Origin: Phoronis australis
Taxonomy: Eukaryota; Phoronida; Phoronidae
DNA: 64,000 bases
Direction of reading: 5' to 3'
Assembly: GCA_002633005.1 (NCBI GenBank)
Contig: NMRA01000019.1
Location: 1,197,052-1,261,051, forward strand
Positions 13,201 to 24,986 of this stretch are shown in pieces. The position numbers were made by a program, and so were the translations under genes. Within the stretch, counting starts at the first letter, position 1. Each line of letters starts with the position of its first letter. The notes under the pieces are model-generated. The model searched no databases. It was not told the origin of the DNA and was given only the letters and a program-made list of their open reading frames with translations.

Positions 13201-15904
13201 GTTTGCCGGTCCAGTACTTAGGGGACTGTAGCTGAAATTAAGTGGGTCAGTCATAGAATCATTTCCGCCCCCTGTTACACATATATTTGATATTACAGAT
13301 TGCTTTGAGAAAGTGTGCGAATACAGTGATGTCTTCAACGGATCTACAAACTGCAGCATGGCTAACCACACATTAGTCTTCATGGAGTACAATGCAGAGA
13401 CGATGAAGTGCCTTCAGAACTACACTGATCTGAGTGTTCCTATGGTATAACTTTATGCTGATTTGAAACTTTGCTGTTCAAACCATTCTCTTGTTTAAGA
13501 TTACTCTGGTTCTATTTTCATATGTATCGCAAAACAAATGCAGTTTTTCAGTGGTGAAAATACTAGCATGTTAGCCAAACGTGTGCGCTGGATTTAAGCA
13601 GGTCATATATGCCAACAGTTAATTTGTTTTCTCGCTGCCTGTACTGCTTTTAAAGCAAGGATTGGTAATAAGGTTATATAGTACCATAATAAACATCCTC
13701 AACTGTAAGTCAAATGTCCTAAACATTATGCTTTGTCAACCATTAACAGTACATATTTTCTGAATGTGAGAAAGATGGAGGTTTCTAAAAATATGCTTCT
13801 TACTACTGTGTCTTTATTATTGTCACATGATCACGTTTTTTAATTTAAATTTTTATGTGCAAGAAAGGTACTTTCATAGCAAAATAACCCCCCCAGATGA
13901 TTTTACTAAAACTTTTTTAAAGTGCTTGATTTTCATGCAGAGGATTGAAAAATACCTGTCTGCAGAAATGTGTCAAGTTGAAAGATTGAGAGGAGCGCCC
14001 CCATTTGGCCGACTTGGACAACCTTGAACTTGGGGCCTACTAGTGGGGAATTAAGTGAACTGAATCTTAGGAGTGATTGGTAATCACAATAGATGTTATA
14101 AGAAAGAACTAATTTATGCCTTGTGGACATTAATTATTGTTGGTGTGTGTCAATCATTTGCCATTTTGCTCACTCTTCTTTTGATATTATGGATTTTTTT
14201 ACATTGTTTTTATTTCTGTGAGTTGTTGCATGTTTTTCAATGATTAAACTAATGCGGATTTTTCTCTTACATCCTGCCTTAGTTCGATTGTTCATTTGTT
14301 TTATTACAGGCCCCCACTGAGGAGAGTGCTGGGAACAGGAGTGTAGCCTGTGATGTGTGTAAAGAGATGTACACTCAACTGAATGATTATTATATAACCA
14401 GGGACACCTTCTATCATGGAGGCCTGTGTATGGACATTGTAGACGCAGTAAGTTGTGTGTTCCATAATAAAATGAGCTATTGCAATGGTTTGGGTGAGGC
14501 AACAAAAGTCTCGTGATAACAGATCCACTGTTGATTTCGGGTATGCGACTGTGTGCTGTTGAAATGAAAAGGATGATCAGATGTGTCTTTATGAACATAG
14601 TCAACCTTTTTTAAATAATCTTTGTACAATGTAGTTTTTTATGGTGATGCTTATTGATTTTGTGTTCAGCTAGGGGGAGCTCTGTGCTGTAGTTAGAACT
14701 ATTGCAGTAAAAATTGTGTAATTTGGGACAGTGATGCACAGAGTCGGAGTTTGTCCCAAATTCTAGAAATGAGCAATACTGACTGCCACAAATCCATGAA
14801 TCACCAGAAAGACGGCTAATTTACCCACTCTGTTGATTGAAAACATGTTTGTCCTGAATTTGATAAATATAGCCCTTGTCCCAAATTCCAGAATTGAGAA
14901 AATTCAATTGTTTCAGTGAGTTTCCATGTTCCAAATTCTAGAGACTGTCCCAAATTGGAGAATCTTTACCGTACTGTTTTGCCCATGCAAAACTTGACCA
15001 GACGAATGTTGACAAAATTTGTGAACTACTGCAGCAACTGAAATTCTAAATTATCTTAGATACAATTACAAAAAATATAAATTTCATGCTTGGGAACAAG
15101 TACAATAAAGTGACCTCTCAAATTTTGGCTATCTGTGCCTGCTGAAGTTTATCCAGCAATCACAAGTAGTTTATAAATAAAACTGCGCAAAAGAAATGTT
15201 TCTGTGCTTGTGTTCATGGCATTGACCATCCTTGACTTTTCCCTCCTGTAGATGAACACTACCAGACAAATATGGAGCAAGAGACTGCACTGTACCCACA
15301 AAAAAGGTGACGTGGCGGCCATTATCAGTCTGACGGGATTCTTCTGCCTCCTGCCTATTGTCTTCTACGTTTCCAGTAAACTGCACGGGGAGCGCGAGGA
15401 GAAGAAACTTCTCAAACGTATGTCACGTGTGCAATGAAACGTCGGCCATTTTACTTTTCTTTAAGCATAAATTATTTGGCGCTACCTATCTTTTATCAAA
15501 AAGATAAGAAAAACAAAATTTCACTCTTCTATCATATTGTGTCATAAATTCGTGATATTTTCAGAATTCTGTTATTTAAGGGCTCTCATCCTTGATAACG
15601 GAGTAATTCTGTTTATTTGTTAAAAGACGGCCAAGTTGCTTACACAATAGCAATGCAAGGTTTGACTAACATAAATTGGCTTAAAGATGGTAGACATTTT
15701 CTTTCAATAAATTGTACTTTGAAATTTTTCTGTTTTGTAAAGCTGGTTGAAGTTTCTGCGAATGGGATTGCATGTCACGTTACTACAATGCTGGTCTGAT
15801 GAGTACCGTATATGATCGCTTTTGTTACAGAAAAGAGGATGAAGAACGTCATATCCACCTCGACATCAGAAGATGGACCTCATTGCTCAAGTATTTCTTC
15901 TTAA
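10298..15904 (+). CDS. OSTM1: OSTM1, osteopetrosis-associated transmembrane protein 1
   Basis: Type I lysosomal membrane protein, beta subunit of the ClC-7 chloride/proton antiporter. Exons: 10298-10576, 11051-11177, 13299-13444, 14310-14447, 15252-15417, 15831-15904; GT-AG borders and phases 0, 1, 0, 0, 1 join to 309 residues plus stop, close to human (334). A signal peptide covers residues 1-26. The luminal part has many cysteines (FCSKCVDHY, NCFEKVCEYSD, CDVCKEMY) and Asn-X-Ser/Thr sites, as in the OSTM1 family. One membrane helix lies near 250-272 (VAAIISLTGFFCLLPIVFYV), followed by a short basic tail with KRMKN and a Ser/Thr-rich end, the usual OSTM1 tail. The start is the first ATG after an in-frame TAA six bases upstream. 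The neighbouring fucosidase is also lysosomal. Confidence 0.93.
10988..11043. repeat. 28-bp tandem duplication before OSTM1 exon 2
   Basis: TTCATGATATTTGATTA plus a T-rich tail occurs twice in tandem directly upstream of the exon 2 acceptor at 11050, thereby duplicating part of its polypyrimidine tract. Confidence 0.85.
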
Positions 15905-16055
15905 AGAGGCACTATACTAATATTCGAATAACTGCCTTGAAAGCTCGCGAATTTTGGACAAAAATTTCCTCTCTTTCATTTTTCAAAGACATCTAGCATT
16001 GTTGTCAATTTTTTAAAACATAGTTTGACTGTTGGTTTTGTTCATCATTTAAAAA

Positions 16056-16061
16056 AATAAA
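16056..16061 (+). terminator. OSTM1 polyadenylation signal
   Basis: AATAAA about 150 bases after the OSTM1 stop codon. Other A-rich variants follow, so the exact cleavage site is uncertain. Confidence 0.5.
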
Positions 16062-17800
16062 GCATTACTTTGGTAGAATATCGTTTAATGTAAAAATATG
16101 AAAATAAAATGTCGCTGCTATTTTGTGTCCTAAATTTGTGAGATTTTACTTTAACAGACTGAATTTTTAAAAGTACCAGTAATTATTAAATCTTAATTTG
16201 GTGCAGTTTTCTCATCGCTAGGGCCACATGACTGTCGTTTTTTAACTTAATTTGTATATTTTGTGATAAACTCATTAAAATCATCACCTATTAGTTTTCT
16301 GTATACGTTATACATGCTGATAAGGGTTACTGAAAGTGATCTGTGTCTCTTTAGATTGTATGATCATGAAACTCAATTTATTGGGTAATTATATATATAC
16401 CTGGTATATATTGAGTTCCGTTTATATTATCTGAAACATCCCATTTTATGCAATGGTGAGTGTCAAAGGAGTAATTCTTCGAAGATCACAAATATTGGAG
16501 TCGTGTCTTAAAGGAAAAGTTAACACTTGTTTACTGTGATTATGATGTTTCATTGGAGCTCATGGGGGTTAGATTTTTGGCTTAATAAACCTGCCCATTC
16601 TTATCTTACTTTGAATTTGTCAATTTTTGGCTCACGGATGTAGTGCTCATTATAACTTTAACAGTTCATGACTGAGGAATTGACATAATCTGATATAGTT
16701 TATTGATAATGTTTTAATGGCTTACTACAACACTGTGGTCTAGTTGAGATATGCAGCTCTACTGAAAGAATGGTTGTTAATGTATTGGGGCAGGTTTATG
16801 CTTCCAACAGAGTTCTTTATTGGTTCAAAATAACAGGACTTGACAATTTCTTTAATGGTAAACCTGTTTTGTGTATGGGGTTTTACCCTGAGCTTCAAAA
16901 TCAAAAGTGAATGGGCAAATTTGGTCACCCTGTAAAAACTTAATTCTTTCTAACTGTAGAGAAAATACAACCTAACTGGGTCATCCTATCTAAATGTAGG
17001 CAGATAAGCATAATTTTTAGTCAATTATATGTGGTTAGATTCCAAAGTTTTGTGTAAGGTGTGTGAGTTTTGCAGTTGTAAGTAACCATAACAGATAATA
17101 AATGTAGATCAAAAGGTTAGGTCTGATTTGTAGAGAAGACTAAGAAATATCTTCTGATACAGTTTGTAAGCAGGTCAATTTTTTGTGTAATTTATGAACG
17201 TTTGAAGATGTGTAAATAGTTGCTGTGTTTTTTGTTATTTATGAATGAACTGGTTGTAGATTGTTAAGAATCATGTTTTATACCTGCTATTAAACAATTG
17301 GAAGACCTCATAACTTTGTGTATGCCAAAGGGTTTTAAATGTATGGCAAGCCTTCCAACGATGAACATTTTCCTACTTTTTGGAGCTAAGTATTCCTACT
17401 TTTCCTTTTTGAATGTAGTGTTGTGAAGCGTAACTTCCGGTTATCACGACAAGTACAATCAAATAAAGCCTCTCTATGCCGCTTGCCAAGTGGCAATTAC
17501 CTCTTGGCCGAATGATTTAGGTGCTTGACTGTCGCTCGTGCAACCCTCATCACTACAGTAGGTATTCTTACTTTTCCTACTTTTTTGGAGGTGTTCCTAC
17601 TGTTCCTACTTTTGGTCTCAATTTCCTACGCGTTCCTACTTTTCTGTCTAGATTTGTCAATGAGTGAATTTCTTGATTCAAACAGAGAAACTTGTGAAAT
17701 GCAATGATCATGCTTACTACTCAAAGACATAATGATACTTGTGACGTAGATTACACGTAGTAGTAGTTCTAGTACTAGTAGCGCAAAGGTTATGGAGAAT
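16062..17800. other. intergenic, no gene seen
   Basis: AT-rich sequence without a convincing exon on either strand. The only structure is a scatter of the motif TTCCTACTTTT between about 17370 and 17650. Confidence 0.5.
17370..17650. repeat. TTCCTACTTTT motif cluster
   Basis: The phrase CCTACTTTT, mostly as TTCCTACTTTT, appears about eight times with irregular spacing in two clusters around 17373-17405 and 17560-17643. Two longer matches (CCTACTTTTTTGGAG type) suggest an old duplicated element rather than simple sequence. Confidence 0.5.
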
Positions 17801-17806
17801 GGAAGT

Positions 17807-17838
17807 GACGTCATGACAATTTTAATTGTCATGACGTC
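17807..17838. promoter_or_regulatory. perfect 15-bp palindrome carrying a CRE
   Basis: Arms GACGTCATGACAATT and AATTGTCATGACGTC are separated by TT. The left arm with its flank makes the full cAMP-response element TGACGTCA (17806-17813); the right arm gives TGACGTC. Such a site would bind CREB/ATF dimers. It sits 54 bp upstream of a TATA-like sequence. Confidence 0.55.
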
Positions 17839-17891
17839 CACAACAAGTTAACCGATTTCAGAAGGAATCGAAAAGGTGCTGTTTTTAACTC

Positions 17892-17899
17892 TATATAAT
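17892..17899 (+). promoter_or_regulatory. TATA-box candidate
   Basis: TATATAAT downstream of the CRE palindrome. It would place a plus-strand transcription start near 17920. Downstream sequence becomes more GC-rich (18040-18300) and holds only tiny ORFs before a strong acceptor at 18511. The transcript is unidentified. Confidence 0.35.
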
Positions 17900-18779
17900 G
17901 AAAGTTTGGTGAAGATCAGTGATTATTCTTGTTATTCAGTGGAAACCTCTTTGTTTTTCGAAGAATTCAAGCATTTATTGATTGATCGGAAAATCACAGT
18001 GAATCTTTGTACGCATCGGAGCTGGCGCTGCCTTGAGATGATACCGTAATGGGCAATTTACTCTCCTGAGACGGCCTGAGGGAGCGACGGAGTATCGGGC
18101 GGAGTTGACTGTGCGTTTTTTAAGAACCAATTCTTGTGTTTGAGCGTTGTGGGGTTTCGAGTTATGTCAACGTGAAAGACTGTGACAAAAAATTTAGTTG
18201 AGAGAACCAGTTATGCGACAAACTGTGCGACCTTCACGCTAAGTATCTGCACGAACAGGAGTCGACATCAGGCGATACACGACTTCAGTGGCCGACGAAA
18301 CACGTGCCTGTATTGAACTTTTTGAAGCTTAAAGTACACAGATATAGGCCTACTCTTCAAAATTTATAAAATCTGCAAATGCTTCACTGAACTTTCATTC
18401 TTCTGGTGAGGGGACGCAACACAAAAGACGTCGCCACCAGGATGGTCTCTTCTCATCGTTCTTTCGTGATAGAGTCTTGTTCCATAAAACCTTACGACTG
18501 TTTTGTTTCAGAAGGCCATGATCATCATCAATACACTCTTCTCTCGCGTTAGCGCGATCACTGACAGAAGCCAAGTGCAATGGCCCACGCGGCCATCCCT
18601 GTCACCATGCAGTAAGATCAGCGACACGCCCCCCGCTTCCAAAAGAAACGTCGATAATGTCTCCGAGGATTCCATTAGTAAAGTCAGTTACTCAAAAAGT
18701 CCGCATTGTCGCCTGTGTCACGTGATCCTCGCTCTTTATTTGTAAAAGAGCTTTCAGCTTCGGTTTCAACATTTGCATT

Positions 18780-19400
18780 GTGCTCTGGAGACCATTTCCA
18801 TGGAGAATGAAAAACATGTATAGGATAGCAATTGCACGAGAATGGTTATCCTGCTCAGAATCGACATTTTCATACGGAGTATTATGCTCAGGATCTACGT
18901 CTTTATTCGTAATATCATGTCCGAGGTCACTGTTTCCATACTTTGCACCATACTCGAGATCATATGTTTCTTACAGAGCATAAATAGAGAGATCACCATT
19001 CTGATAATGAGTATCGATCGTGTTCAGTGTTTTCGTACGGAAAATCATGCTCAGGATCATCATTTTCTTGCGAAGCAACGTGCCTTGGTTTACCATTTCC
19101 ATAGTGTGTATTATGTATAGGATCGCCAGTTCCATACGGAGCATCATGTAATGGAGGGTCAGCCACACGCGCATGTACTGTCAGGACAGGCTCGCCCATA
19201 CGCACGTGTACTGTCAGGACAGGCTCAGNTCAGGACAGACTCAGCCATACGCACATGTACTGTCAGGATAGACTCAGCCATACGCACATGTACTGTCAGG
19301 ACAGGCTCGCCCATACGCACGTGTACTGTCAGGACAGGCTCAGCTATATTCACATGAATTATCATGACAGACTCATCCATACACACATGTACTATCAGGG
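18780..19400. repeat. 33-bp tandem repeat, degenerate then homogenised
   Basis: Degenerate units occupy 18780-19150 (for example 18861-18893 and the next three 33-mers). Near-identical units built on TGTACTGTCAGGACAGGCTC occupy 19155-19370. One N at 19229 interrupts a unit and probably hides collapsed copies. Because 33 is a multiple of three, the period preserves an 11-codon frame. Confidence 0.88.
19229..19229. other. single-base assembly gap
   Basis: One N inside the 33-bp array; the unit is cut short there, so the real array may be longer. Confidence 0.95.
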
Positions 19401-21545
19401 CCGTAGGAGGCGGGGGGCACACCCCCGCCCCGCCCCCCCCCCAGAAAAAATTGCAGGCGTCAGGGTTAAACCGTGGCAACCGACATAGGCGTGGGGCCGG
19501 GGACAATAGAAAAAGAAAGACTGCCAAATACGGATAAGAGAGAAAATTCTAAGAGAACATTTAACAACAGTGCATGGTTTACCTTTCGAGGACCCTGGCC
19601 AGGACATTGTTAGGGTCTCCGCTTTTGCAACACAGGTCGTTTAAACGCACTTGAAAATGTGACGTAATCATTCATACTCGTACACATATTTCAAAAAAAC
19701 GAGAAAATTTGTAAAGCGAAGCTTTTGCGGAGCGTACTAATTTATTGGATTTTTAAATTCAGTAAGTCAGAATCCAAAACTATATTTTTTCAGAGGCCGC
19801 TCTGGCAAGGGATAACGGAGACAAATTCGCTTTATTTTTTGTCGGAACTGTATATCACTTGAGAAAATTGATAAACCAGACAGAAAACATCAATTGCTGC
19901 GCATTTTCTGATTTTCGAAAAAGATATCGATAATTTCGTATTTAGGGGCTCCGCCCTTGAAGGAGGACACTGATGATATTCAAGTGGCAACCCTTTTTGT
20001 GTTTTTATTGACAAATTCTAAAGGGGCTGCACACGGAGAGAGGGTCTAATGTTTGAATCAATTACCTCCATTTTGCTGCTTTTTGTGAAATCGTGTAACC
20101 GGCGTTCATGCTGAAGGTCACTTCATGCATCGTTTTGTGACAACACGACGGTGGAATGAACTGTCGCACATTTTCCAAGCTTAATGATGTTTAGCCTTTC
20201 ATCTTAAGGTGTCCGATTTCAGACGGGACCCTCTCTCGGTGAAGCAGTTCAGGGGAAATGTCCCTTTGTCCCCCTATACCTGTAAATCTGACATTGCCAA
20301 GTATTCACGAGGGAATTTGAGACTCCAAATTCATCAACAAATACAAAATATTCGTCTCCTGCTCAACAGTATCAAGACATTCGACCCAAACAGCCAAAAG
20401 TGAGAACAAAATACAGTAGGATTGACCGCCGTCGAAAGGATGGCATTTTGAAAAACGGGAAGATCACTGTGAATTAACGAAAGGAATATTTCCGAGCCTC
20501 CCTGAGTGCGTGCATGCTCACTATGATTTGTAAGTAAGGAATTTCAACATGTGGAAAACACTGCTGTCTAAGCTGCTATTTCTGATGATCGCGTACATGT
20601 TAAAAGGAGGTACTCAAAGAACTCTCGCAATCACTAAACAATGATTTCAGCGTTTTTTTTCAAATTTACCTCGTGAACCGTTATAGGTAATTGTACCTCT
20701 GAAATGAGCAAAAATACACCTTACTGCGAATGCCTCATCTCCCATGTTCCCCCGGTTATCCGTCAAAAATTTGCGAGCATACCTGCGGAAATAACTTATA
20801 ACATTTCGTTTTGATAAACAAATTCGTTGGTTTCTATTTTACTTGTTTATGTATCTACGAAAATCGACAGATTCAAAGATGAGTTTTGACAATTAGAAGC
20901 TAATCTAAGACATGATGATATTTTAGAGAATTTAATTGCAGCTTGAAGTTGGAAAAACTCTGTAATCCGATCCCTAAATAGTAAAGTACACTTAGAAGAT
21001 TTTTGCTTATCTAAAGTAACTCTTAAAGACATCGATGAAATTCAGACTCACAAACCGTAGATCGAAAAAAGTTTTAAAAGTCCTTAAATAAATAAAAATT
21101 AAACTCATTGCTTGGAAAGGTTGTCTTTGTACTTCCTTGGTGTTTTTATTTTCTCATAGTATTGAGCAATGGATTTTTGTTCTTCAAAACTGAATTGTTT
21201 GCTTGCCTGATTTCCGTGCACGTCATGACTGAATCACAGCTGAGCTGACCAGCAACTAGCTTTAGTTCATCGGAAATTTCGTATTTTCACACTGTTAAAT
21301 CTCAGCTATAGCTACTTGAAGCAGCTCTTCGTTACCGGTCTGTGTCCATCCTTACTCTCCGTGTTGGTTCAGGGTTACTCAACTCTTGATGGCTGCATCC
21401 CCGGGATTGTCCCCTAGGGCGGACGTGGGAGTTTCGGTACAAGCGGCATTGGGGGCACGGGGGCGAGGGGTGGCGGAGTTGGTGGCGATGGGAGGGGGGT
21501 AGTTTGACGAAGTCGTTTTGCCCGCCCCCTCCCATCCCATACACA
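19395..21545. mobile_element. possible insertion splitting the 33-bp array
   Basis: Units of the 33-bp array stop at about 19395 and two more units appear at about 21545-21610. The intervening 2.1 kb begins and ends with G/C-homopolymer-rich sequence (19408-19442 and 21440-21530). No transposase, clear terminal repeat or target duplication was found, so insertion is inference. Confidence 0.3.
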
Positions 21546-21612
21546 GGACAGACCGGCTCACGTACCATCACGACATACTCAGCCAAACGCACATGTACGG
21601 TACTGTCAAAAC
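21545..21612. repeat. outlying copies of the 33-bp unit
   Basis: About two diverged units containing GACAGACCGGCTCACG and AAACGCACATGTACGGTACT, matching the array at 19155-19370 in the same strand sense. Confidence 0.7.
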
Positions 21613-22913
21613 AAATTGCGACTACATACATTACAGATATTGGAACCAACATTTTAAAATGACCATGAACCAGCTTTCCTTCCAAGAAGCGAGCTTTCGA
21701 TGTAGACCATCTGCCGCTATAAAATTGTTCTCTGCTTATTCCATGTTCAGATGGGAAGTGATTTCTGGGTTTGCAACAACTCACACGTGGTTATTCCTTG
21801 AAGCTCAAAATGTGAAATAATTGATAATCCACACATATATTTACTTGCTTTTTGATTTGTTCACGCTGGCGAACTATAACTTAGCAGTCATTAAAATATT
21901 TCTACGTTTCACGGGACGTTCGTTTTCTAGATTGAGTTCGAACACTCATGAGAAGTGGCGGAAAAAAAACGCGAACAAGGTAATTTTATTTTAGGATAAT
22001 CCCAATGGAGGGGCGTGAAAGTTCCCTGAATGTAAAAGATACAGTCTTTTATATTTTGAACGATCACAACTCGTCCTAAGTTCAAAAACCGTCAACTTTT
22101 CACTTTCGGTGAAGAAGTCTATTTCCTTGTTATGTTATTTTTTACTGGTTTGAAAATATCACTCCCCCTGAATTATGCAGATGGACCCTCAAGAAAGATT
22201 GTTGTAGGGGCTCAGTTAAGTAACCTTTGAAGATATTAAAAATTCGAATGGTCTGAGCCTTACTACATACTGAGCTATTGTTAATATAGTATTATTATTT
22301 TATAATTCGGTCCAACTTAATAAATTTATATTACGTGTACATCTTGAGGTAAACAAATATAATCACAATATACTTTTCTTAACAATGTTTGCACTTCAAA
22401 CAATTGTTTAGTAAAACGGAATTGAAAAAATAAATGGTTTCAGTCTTTGCAAAACGGGAACACGAGTGCGTTCAAACAATTTTCATTAAACGAAACGTAA
22501 TGAGCACCTTTCTGTCCATTACAGTAATACCTAAAAGTTCTTATATGAAGTTCAACAACAGTGTTATGTAAAGATCTCTACATTTTCCGCTTGGTTTGTG
22601 ATTCTACTAGGTTCTGTTTTACATCATTAACAGAAAAATAATTTAAGAACGCATTTACAGCTGTTGTGTACACCATTGCGTCGTTCGGAAACGCCGGGAC
22701 GAATATTGTATCGAATGAACGAGTAAAATATTGTCCCAAATTTCCCAAAGGAGAGGAGCTGCAAAGCCGTAATTTGATTCACAGCATGCGCGCACCCAGC
22801 CTTCAATATGGGGGGTTCGAATTCCTAACGTTGTGGACCTTTTGGTAACAAAATAGACGGCGGACTAAAAAACAGAAAAACAAACGGGCGCGCACCACTC
22901 TCTGTGAATTGCG

Positions 22914-23045
22914 CGTTTCAGCTTGTTTAGTGGACTTTTGTCTCATATTCTCAGGCTTTTTGTTTCTCACAGGCGGACCCTTTTGCCCACTTCGCGAGCC
23001 CCCCCCCCCCTTCCCCCCTGGGTGCGCGCATGCACAGGTCAGACT
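22914..23045. repeat. dispersed repeat, copy 1
   Basis: Shares TAGTGGACTTTTGTCTC, a GGCGGACC(C/T)TTTT motif, a C-homopolymer and GGGTGCGCGCATG with 40455-40590. The right end also resembles 51250-51285. Confidence 0.75.
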
Positions 23046-24737
23046 ACCCCCTGTCTCGCAAACACTTGCACGGGGACGTGCAAAAGAGCAAGATCAAAAA
23101 CCTCACAAAGTCACACGAGTGAAAGGTGTTTCTCGAGTACGCCCGAAATAGGAGTTATTGGTCGATAATGACGTTATTTTGAATCATGGAAGAGAATTAT
23201 CTTTTTACGTTCTGTAGACGAAGATTTCTCAGCGTAAGTACCTCTCGAGTGCCTCGCGTTCATGGGACACGCTCCATGTGCCTACTGCCACAACCTGAAT
23301 GTTCAGATAAAATTATAGTGTTTGGGTCAGACCAAATGAACGGCAAAAAGAAAAAAATCAAGAAGTGCATGGAAGTCTGTTGTGACATTGGTAGCGACAG
23401 GAAAGGGGTGAAGTTAGAAGCGAACGGGCAAAGGGGGGGGGGCAAAAGTGATGTAAGAGGTGCATTGACATTTATTGTAGTCAGTACATATTGGTTTGCT
23501 CTACACGCGTGTTTACACAACGTCGACGGAAGAGAAACAGTATTTACTTCATTGCTCACTGACAATTTCGAGTTCAGCCTTTGAAAATCATAAAAAGTCT
23601 TCCCACTCTCTACCTTGATTGATTTGATTTCAGATTACTGTATTTATTGGTTTGAGATTTGATTAATTCCATAAATGACATCATTAATCTTTTTTTAATT
23701 GAAGAGAGTTCGAAATGAAAATGTAGCAGAAAATTAATCAAAATTTTGAGTACATCGTTATGCTGTTGAGCGACAAAGTGTGGATACGCGTTGTTATGAT
23801 GGGGATCTCAATCGATCGCACTATTCGCTCCACCGGACGATTTTCTTAACGCACGTTTTATCAAAGGAATTCGGACATTAATAAAGAGGACCCGATAACA
23901 ACATTAACAACTTATTCATAAAGACCGTTTAATTCAGTGACAAACAAACATCAATATCTCTTAATTAAGTACGTAATAATACATGACTGGCAGATACCAA
24001 GTTAATCAATGCACCGTGTACAAAAGGTTATGATAAGAAGTTAGATAAAATATCACATTTGCAGCGACTGTGTACAATTATTGTTTTCAATAAACAACAT
24101 TGGCTTCAGCGTTCTCATCTGAGCAACGGGTTTGTTTTTACCAATGTGTCACAGGCTGGTCACAGAATGTATAGCTTTCCTCGGGTCGGTATTGAAGGTA
24201 ATTATTGGGATGTCTGCCACGCTTTGTTATTATAATATCCTGAACTTTTAATAATTCAACATAAGTGTACTTCTGTGGCACGAAACTGATACTTATGAAA
24301 CAAGTGGAATAGTCTTGTCACGCTTACGATTTATCAATTCCACACCTTCAGGCACAAGTGTACAACGTCAAGGTTTTTTTCACGTTCATCTGGTGGTTGT
24401 GTTTTAGATTAGTGTCGATAGGCTGCCATTACAGCGTTGAACTCTACATTGCAGTTCCTGTATAGTTTACTATTTTCTTGAAACCGTTTGACGCACGATT
24501 TAAAAAAACAGACATTTTAACGTGGTTTCTGAAATGTCAGGTAACGCATTAATTTGTTTTATCCTTTGTGTTTTACCGATGTATCAAATTAAAACGCCAT
24601 GGGGGTAAAGTTATACGTACTTTCTTACTGCTCTGAAGTAAGAGAACGTTCTTAATATCGATCTTAAGTTAGTAAGTGGAGTTTCAGCCGTAATTACACT
24701 TCTACAAATCACCGTGGCTCATGTTCGCCTTTGTGTA

Positions 24738-24986
24738 GTAAGTATATTTTATGTCAGTTTTCTAAACGTTTACTGAGGGAAAGTTTTCACCTTTATTATT
24801 GCAGAATTTATTCCTGAATAAACAAAAATATTCGTGATTTCTATAATACCTTTCTGTCGTGAGTAAGTATATTTTATTTCAGTCTTCTAAATGTTTACTG
24901 AGGGATTTTTTTCAACCTTAGTATTTAAGAATATATTCCTGAATAAACAAAAACATCCGTGATATCTGTATCATTCTGCTGATTAA
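24738..24986. repeat. 124-bp tandem duplication
   Basis: Two diverged copies (24738-24861 and 24862-24986) share AGTAAGTATATTTTAT, GTTTACTGAGGGA and TTCCTGAATAAACAAAAA. Confidence 0.85.

Larger units (their letters stand above)
18395..19400 (-). pseudogene. decayed coding region with 11-residue repeats and a WWRRLLCC tail
   Basis: I do not recognise the family. On the minus strand a 33-bp period runs from about 19400 to 18790. Translated, the units read like HDAPYGTGDPI, HNTHYGNGKPR, DDPEHDFPYEN and DPEHNTPYENVD, but the frame shifts at about 19010 and 18820 and meets a TAA, so no single frame is intact. Downstream, coding-like text continues (SPEHNANVETEAESS, then DFTNGILGDIIDVSFG, one TGA, then a last open stretch ending PSWWRRLLCCVPSPEE at 18395). 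The double Cys after a basic/Trp cluster resembles a palmitoylated tail, which is inference. The upstream units (19150-19370) are nearly identical, as if homogenised later. Overlapping plus-strand ORFs exist, so the assignment is tentative. Confidence 0.45.

Noticed and set aside
14170-14604. 144-codon minus-strand open frame
   Set aside because: It is antisense to OSTM1 exon 4, whose reading frame and splice sites are well supported.
18503-18745. Plus-strand open frame after a strong acceptor at 18511
   Set aside because: It may be an exon of the CRE/TATA transcript, but the opposite strand reads at least as protein-like, so neither was called a functional CDS.
21332-21784. 150-codon minus-strand open frame
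   Set aside because: It combines two 33-bp array units with GC-rich repeat sequence; no conserved domain, so reported only as repeat.
23186-23584. 132-codon plus-strand open frame
   Set aside because: It crosses a nine-G run, has no domain signature and no splice or polyadenylation support.
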